DNA of 64,000 nt, taken from Acorus gramineus. Lineage: Eukaryota; Streptophyta; Magnoliopsida; Acorales; Acoraceae. Positions 58,801-64,000 of the stretch are shown piece after piece. The stretch's first letter is position 1; each line of letters opens with the position of its first letter. The notes beneath the pieces are model-generated. The model saw only the letters and a program-made list of their open reading frames with translations. It was not told the DNA's origin and ran no database searches. Where the stretch lies: NCBI GenBank assembly GCA_030737835.1, contig CM060848.1, positions 9,556,509 through 9,620,508 of the forward strand, given 5' to 3'. A program made the position numbers and the translations under genes.

Positions 58801-61151
58801 ATGTGTGCTGATACTTTATGCTGTTGACTGTATACAATTATAATTTGCTTAAAAATTTAATATGGGATGATTTATTATATTATGTGTTTTGGCATATCAG
58901 GTAATAATTTGATCTTCAACTTAATACAGGTTTTTCTTACCTAGCCTTCTCCACCACTGCTGCATTCATGCAGCATCTAATTCTATATTTTTGGAACCGC
59001 TTTGAGGTAGTTATTTTGACCAAGTTTTTGGGCACTGTTTTCTCTGTTTTCCATGTGAATGCTGCTTTATAAATTCTTACTTCTATCTAGTTGTCTTATG
59101 TTTATGAACTGTTAGAAAAATGGAACTTGATAGCCAAATTCTCTTGTAACCCAAAGTGATTGGAAAAAGTCCTATTTATTTATAGGATAATGTTAGGTAT
59201 AGCCCTAAATGCAGTTCTCACATTTTTTTTTTTTGAAAAATAGGTGATCCATTCAGTTTGATACCCTGTTCTCCTTTATGGAGAGGGGAGATGCTAGCCA
59301 ACTAATCAAACATGTTTTAATTTAAAAAAAAATGGTAAACCTCGTCTAATGAAGTATATGTTTTGATTAAAAGTGTGTATCGCTACATTTCAAATTGAAT
59401 GGACACACTTTTAGCAAATGTAAAAAAAATTAATGAGCTGTATACCTCACCTAAGGAGGTATATACCTCACAGAATGGCTAATGAGGTATATGAGACTGT
59501 ATTTGGGGGTGTAAATAGGACTGGGTGTACAGCGCCCTTATTTATAACATAGAAAAATTTCATGACTCCGGAATTCCTAGCTGTGTATTTTAAAAATGTG
59601 ACTAGCATTTATTAATTTGTAACTATTTGAAATTTTATAATTATTTAATTTGAAACAATTATATGCTTAGATCACCTTTGAATTTTGTAGGCACTATAAT
59701 CTTTGGCTTATTTGCATGCTTAATGTCTAATAATATGTTTGTTTTGATTTTAATATTTAATTGTATCATATGGAGAAAAAATGATCATTTTGCACCTCTG
59801 GGCACGCATTGGGGTCTTATTGATCTATGAACAAATTTCAAGGGTTAAATTTCATTAAATAGGTGGTTTTGGGGGTGTTTTTATGAAGAAACAAAATCGT
59901 TTTGTTGTAAAAGATTGAGGACTTACAGGTAAAATAAAAATTTGAAGTTTTATTAATAAAGCATCACATTTGGTATCAAAGCCCATCCACTATGCGTTGG
60001 GTGGGATAATACCCCAACATTGGGATGTGAGGCTGGTTGAGGGTGTGACGACCGTGTGGCCCATTGAATGGTGGTGAACTGGGCGAGCCAAAAGCTCAAT
60101 GAGCGCACAATGGGTGAAGGTGAGAGTGCAGTGCATTGCATAGCAAGGGATGATAGCTATGCTATGCTTATCCTGAATACAACTCTTATACATCAAAGAC
60201 ACATTTTAATGCTATGAGTCCATTGAAGAACAAAATAAGGACTGGGCGAGCCAAAAGCTCAATAAGCACACAATGGGCGAAGGTGAGAGTGCAGTGCATC
60301 GCATAGCAAGGGATGATAGTTTATGCTTTTATCCTGAATACAACTCTTATACATCAAAGACACATTTTAATGCTGATTCCATTGAAGAACAAAATAAACA
60401 ATATATCTTTGCGTGTAAGGTAGGGGCACTACATAATCACAGTGCACTTTCTCCCAGCAAGCTATGTCTTCCAAAGAAGAGATTTAACAATCAAGATTGG
60501 AGGGTGGAGACCATTATGAACACTTTAGCACTTGAACTCATTTAATTTTTGTGCTGCTCTCCTGGCTGTCACTTCCCTAGTTCCCTGGTGTTACTAATGT
60601 GCTTTTGATGATCAAAATAACATGCCATCATAGATCAATTTTAAAAGACTAACCATATTTTCTGAAAGTCATCTTCTAATTCTTGTACCATTGTTATTTA
60701 TCAGGTTCCAGCTCTCCAGAGATTCATGCAAAACCGAAATCAACTCCAGCAGCAATCCGGAGTTCAGATCACATCCTCAACCATACTCACTTCCACTCTT
60801 CACATCGCAAGAGTGAACGTTCGAACCTCAAATGCCAACAATGAATTGGTGCCCGGGGGAGGACCTGAGATCCAGTCCAGGCGTGACCAAACTGGGGTGA
60901 TAGAACCTTCTGGATCGACAGGTATGCAAGAACAACTGGAAGGGACAGGCCCTGATACACCAAGCACCGAAACAGGTCCTCCCCAGAGCTCGAGCCCGCT
61001 CAATCCGTTCGGTTCACTGCTGCTCTGGATCTTAGGAGGCTCGTCTTCCGTTGGCCTTGTCTCGTTCTTTTCCCTGTTCAGGGACGTACGAGATCAGGAC
61101 CAGGTTTACGCGGATGCTAGTACGCAAAACGAGGAGCTTCCCATAACATGA
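43868..61151 (+). CDS. Membralin-type ER membrane protein (TMEM259 homologue), 15 exons, complete
   Basis: Membralin is a multi-pass ER protein associated with ER-associated degradation. Recognised from remembered plant homologues. Exons: 43868-44032, 45469-45531, 48181-48273, 48399-48622, 51332-51489, 51867-51928, 52094-52188, 52817-52896, 54091-54174, 56354-56470, 56588-56673, 56879-56985, 58678-58769, 58930-59006, 60705-61151; about 649 residues, stop TGA. All introns GT-AG. Visible: TM helix 1 (YIYLVIAVALFCLLVVM, about 29-45); luminal blocks QWLEKRSKAFEPTYLYTVEK and FGNRWQRLLINTFVGYDT; TM cluster about 345-490 (GVLIMSLFVFFTTTM, IMIGILFFLFEFYDDQ, FFLLYFLMFHIYFF); Ser/Gly/Pro-rich tail with SLLLWILGG. 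The exon 4 end is uncertain: 48611 has the stronger donor (GTGAGC), but 48622 keeps frame with exon 5. A missed small exon is the alternative. Confidence 0.93.
46394..46885. repeat. Diverged tandem duplication (about 247 bp) in membralin intron 2
   Basis: TATATGATGAACCATGTTA, CAATTTATCAAATGTTATTTTA and GCTCCATTACTTAAT recur 247 bp apart. The copies differ by scattered substitutions and small indels, so the duplication is not very recent. No gene content. Confidence 0.75.
47108..47930 (-). mobile_element. 5'-truncated LINE fragment (zf-RVT end) in membralin intron 2
   Basis: The minus-strand frame 47887-47519 contains VPQKVKVFMWLLTLNKFLTK and a degraded C-x2-C/H region, matching the zf-RVT tail of the LINE at 5098-8560 (RGFMWLLSLNKVLTK). 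An A-run (T-run on plus, about 47110-47121) marks the 3' end. Antisense to membralin. Confidence 0.65.
49466..50150 (-). mobile_element. 5'-truncated LINE fragment in membralin intron 4
   Basis: The minus frame 50074-49886 has LTLDKVLTKTNQLKWADD, CKLCGLKEESRDQLFF, the zf-RVT zinc-finger region. A T-run at about 49466-49479 is the poly(A) end. Nearby plus-strand 50377-50568 (RRKEWDKSPRNKFINMIPYA) resembles the tail of the same LINE type in the opposite direction, so two pieces may lie head to head. Confidence 0.6.
50243..50278. repeat. TATA/GATA-type microsatellite
   Basis: Alternating TATATATA and GATATA units in membralin intron 4, inside decayed LINE sequence. Likely unstable in length. 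Confidence 0.8.
50576..50835. repeat. Three tandem units of about 92-96 bp in membralin intron 4
   Basis: Units start TTACTAATCTTTTAAGG at 50576, 50668 and 50764 and carry CAGAAGCAGTGTTGGTGG and GGAAAAGGGTGGTTCA. The third has a GGTTGGCTGA insertion. A minus-strand frame runs through as a proline-rich repeat, but this is periodicity, not evidence of a gene. Confidence 0.85.
55020..55310. other. GC-richer unexplained block in membralin intron 9
   Basis: Differs in composition from the surrounding AT-rich intron: AGTTCCGTGACTCGGCCCGTG, GGTGTCGAGATGCTAGGCC, ACCACCTGGCCTCAACAGG. An open frame of 79 codons exists but looks like nothing I know. Probably part of an inserted element directly left of MITE copy (ii). 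Confidence 0.35.
55335..55750. mobile_element. MITE family copy (ii), membralin intron 9
   Basis: Begins near CCCCGTTTGGAACGAGGATAG. It shares AATAAATTTTTTGTTGTTTGG, ATGTGAATAAAGTATGGATAA, GATGACAGTTGATTTGACAG and GGGCCCACATATTC with copies at 42415-43660 and 63545-63985. Non-coding. Ends are approximate. Confidence 0.55.
60078..60403. repeat. 163-bp tandem duplication in membralin intron 14
   Basis: ACTGGGCGAGCCAAAAGCTC begins both copies (60078 and 60241); GAAGGTGAGAGTGCAGTGCAT and ACATCAAAGACACATTTTAATG follow in each. Copies differ by a few substitutions and small indels. Lies 300 bp before the last exon. Confidence 0.85.
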
Positions 61152-61435
61152 AATGACTTTTATTAACAAGAGATTGAATGAAACAATGAAGCCTTCTTTA
61201 ATATCATATATCTGCAACAGTCCACGAATCAGGATTTGAGTTGCAGGAATGGGAGCCATCGATATTGGAGCACATAAAGGAGAGGATTGCGTGAAGATAC
61301 ATTGTATAATAGATGTGATTAAAAGCTTGCAAATTGTGTATTCAAATGCTATATTTTGAAATTACAATAATAACAATTTTTTGTGCTATTTTTCATAATC
61401 CATCTCTGTAATATTCAGTGACCAAGCTCTCAGGA

Positions 61436-61441
61436 AATAAA
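61436..61441 (+). terminator. Poly(A) signal of membralin
   Basis: AATAAA 285 bp after the stop codon, preceded by TTTTTTGTG and TGTAATATT stretches typical of plant 3' ends. No other canonical signal lies between the stop and the next transposon (61496). Confidence 0.6.
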
Positions 61442-61495
61442 GTGGTGCAGTTTGTGAGACATTATGCACATTATTCGGACTCTCAAAAGGAATTT

Positions 61496-63064
61496 AGGGT
61501 GCCTCTAATTGCACCTCTCATTTTCAGGTGCACACCCTTATTAATCGGGTTGTGTTAAAAAAATTCATTTATATTCGGATAATGTGTACACCAACTTATA
61601 TTCGGATTTGTTCGATACTATGATTGTTGATAGGCTGTATTATTGTTGACATCTTTTGTATCGAAGGGGTCACATAATTTAACTCGTAGCCTTTGAAACA
61701 TGTTCGATACTGCTAACGTCGAGAAATCGTATAACTGTCGACACAACTGTTTGTGTCGAAGGTAACAAAGAACTAACCTCTTGTCTCTTTAAATTCTATC
61801 AGACACCATTTTTGTCGAGGCTTGTCATTACTGTCATAGTGGTGTTGATAAAGAACCAACCAGGGAATTTGACGACATGATGTGTGTCGATAAGTTAGCT
61901 ATATGTCGACAGTGTAAATGTCGGTACTAGTAGACTAATTCTATTATTCATTTTTCCCAACAATTAAAACAGTGAAGCTTTAATCCAAATAGTTGAATAT
62001 TGAAATTTTACAGTCACTTTTAAGCATTAATCAAAACATTCAAACATTGAAATAAGAACCCAAACATACAATATTGAAATAGTCAAACATTAAAACAACT
62101 TATAAACCTAGCAACAACAAAACGTCAAACGATCTTGCTTTAAAAATTTATATAGTAAAACCATTAATGATTAATCCATTGTTTCACATGGGGTACAAAA
62201 AAAAATTCATTGTTTTACAAAAAGTTCATTGAATGATGTTCAACGGTCGTTCACCCTCTTACTGTGGCGTTCTCTAACTTGGGTTGTGGTATTAGCTCTC
62301 GTTGGATTTTTTCTGGGTGTATCAACATAATAACTGTCGACAGCGCATAATTATCTCGACTGTTTCAATGTCATCGTAATTGTCTGATTGTTCATTCAAT
62401 TTTGTGGGATCGTCGACAATATTAGTGTCGATAGATGTGATATATCTTGACACTGGCAGTGTCATTACTAGCAGCAGGAGCTCATTACAGGCAGTGTCAT
62501 ATGAATCTAACTCTAAACAACAATGAAACCCATAAACCGCAGTAAAAAACCATGAAATGCTAAACACACAACTCACAATATTGATAGGACTTCAAATATA
62601 AATAGAAATTTGGCATCCAATCCATGAAAATTGACACAATCACAAATATATATTAAAAAAAACATCATCAAGCCCATTATATTCTACCATTCAATCACAA
62701 AAATAAATAAATTTGTTTATATAAATCAATCCATACATATCAATATCCAATGAAAAGACAAGAAAGATTAAGAGAGGTGCAAAAGAGATGATGCCGGAGG
62801 GGGGGAGCATGGACTGCTGGGCTGGATCGTCCACGGGGAGGCTAACAACGGCAAGGGGTGTCCATGGCGAGAGGGGCGAGGGGCGAGAGAGGTTTGTGAT
62901 TTCTGCCGTTTCAAGAGGGGTTGCATTTGAAAGGGTTGGTGTGTAATGAAAACCTAATGCCCACTTATATACAGGGGTGTTTAAAGAATGTCAGTGATTT
63001 TTGATAGGAGTGTAAAAATAGGGGTGTGCACCCCAATTTGAGAGGTGCAATTAGAGGCACCCCT
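61496..63064. mobile_element. 1.57 kb non-autonomous TIR element downstream of membralin
   Basis: Ends are inverted repeats of at least 24 bp. Left: GGGTGCCTCTAATTGCACCTC at 61497; right: its complement ending at 63062, then a second shared block (GGTGCACACCCTTATT / AATAGGGGTGTGCACCCC). Both subterminal regions are rich in TGTCGA(C) motifs (for example about 61715, 61733, 61875, 61908; 62335, 62410, 62430), likely transposase-binding repeats. No transposase frame. The 62770-62960 part is GC-richer and may be captured sequence. Target duplication not resolved, so superfamily is open. Confidence 0.65.
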
Positions 63065-63544
63065 GATGTTTTTCTTGTCTTCTTTTTTTTAAGGGTTGGT
63101 AACAAATAGACCCTCAGTTTATGTGTGTTTACTTTTATAAAGAACTAAATATATGAAATTTGCAAGTGCTTGAATGAATTATCGTTTTGTCTAGTGTCAA
63201 ATTAGTTTCATAACTGTTTTTCGAAAATAAAGGTAAGAGTTTAAAGACTCATGTAATGATATATAAATATGGAGAAAATTTCAAGTATAATTACACTGGA
63301 ACAAGCTAGAATAAGGGTGAATAAGCTCAAAACAGGTGAGGTGTTTGTTTGTGTTGAATAGAAAAATATAATTATGCCAGAATAGTTGGTTTTAAGTTTA
63401 TTGTGCAAGCATGTGTTGCTTTTTTTTTTTTGGTTGAACTTTTTTTTCTTTTTTAATTTTATCATTTCTGATCAAATCTTCTTCTATCAATATGACAAGA
63501 TTCTACCTATCATACTAATACCCAAATATGCCCCCTTTTCGTCT

Positions 63545-63985
63545 ATGAAGGGAACCCGTTTGGATAAAGAAATTAAGTTATTCTGATATTTATGACTGTT
63601 CTAGTATACATAAGGCATAAGTGTTTTTTTTGTTGAGTTGTGCTTCTAATTATTATTGTTGGGATTCGTAATAATAAAATTTTTGTTATTTAGTTGATCA
63701 TGAATAAAATGTGGATGAAATGTGAATAAAGTGTGAATAAAGATTTATAAAATGTGAGAAATGATTAGACCTATGCCCCCTGATTTATCAGAGATAATGA
63801 CAATTGATTTGAAAATGGGGCCCACATATTCAAATGAGTTAAATAATCTGGAATAATTTAATTCCAGGGGGTAGCAGGAATAATTATATCACTTTATATT
63901 AGTTAGTTTCCAAACACCCATTTTATCACTATTCCACTTTATACCAATTTATGTCACCCCCAATTCCCCAACCAAACATGGGTTA
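63545..63985. mobile_element. MITE family copy (iii) at the right edge
   Basis: Begins near ACCCGTTTGGATAAAGAAAT and ends near CCAACCAAACATGGG. Shares ATGTGAATAAAGTGTGAATAA, ATGACAATTGATTTGA, GGGGCCCACATATTC and AATTTAATTCCAGGG with copies (i) and (ii). Non-coding. Confidence 0.55.
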
Positions 63986-64000
63986 ACAGTGTAAGATTTG

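Overview
This window is plant nuclear DNA. Two spliced protein genes of recognisable plant type occupy the flanks, each with long AT-rich introns, GT-AG splice sites and many transposon insertions. A plant-type tRNA-Phe(GAA) lies beside the left gene. Between the genes is about 32 kb of mostly nested transposable elements. I think an angiosperm is certain. Very GC-rich long LTRs and the LINE type would fit a monocot or an early-diverging lineage, but I cannot name the family from sequence alone.

Layout. 1-11529 (minus): 5' two thirds of APC5, anaphase-promoting complex subunit 5, running off the left edge. Its introns hold two small hAT-like MITEs rich in TTCGAACG, a 1.04 kb MULE-like TIR element carrying a SINE-like insert, a decayed LINE and a second SINE-like piece. 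11643-11715 (plus): tRNA-Phe, divergent from APC5, with an E2F-type site between them. 13782-16850 (plus): solo LTR 'A'. 17075-17287: remnant of an unrecognised coding exon. 18129-18971: a 62-bp tandem array and a perfect 122-bp duplication. 19517-21955 (minus): PIF/Harbinger transposase and its Myb/SANT partner ORF. 21961-23405 (plus): fragments of a Ty3/gypsy Tat-like element, ending in the integrase C-terminus. 25570-31798 (minus): a spliced, stop-containing plant-mobile-domain (PMD) gene, split by solo LTR 'B' (27581-30725). It is best read as the antisense extra ORF of the Tat-like element.

32685-40600 (minus): a three-level nest of one solo-LTR family, with H1 interrupted by D (TSD AGGCA) and D interrupted by C (TSD GTAGT). 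40601-41735: about six copies of a roughly 190-bp satellite. 42415-43660: a MITE interrupted by a 920-bp fold-back element. 43868-61151 (plus): complete membralin-type gene, 15 exons and about 649 codons, followed by a poly(A) signal at 61436 and a 1.57 kb TIR element (61496-63064).

The two cellular genes act in protein turnover. APC5 is a scaffold subunit of a cell-cycle ubiquitin ligase, and membralin is an ER membrane protein tied to ER-associated degradation. Nothing suggests joint regulation. The most unusual content is the solo-LTR family. Four copies keep the same TATA-like box, 5' splice donor, 36-37-nt mini-exon flanked by consensus splice sites, and third-exon acceptor, although the intervening GC-rich sequence differs greatly.
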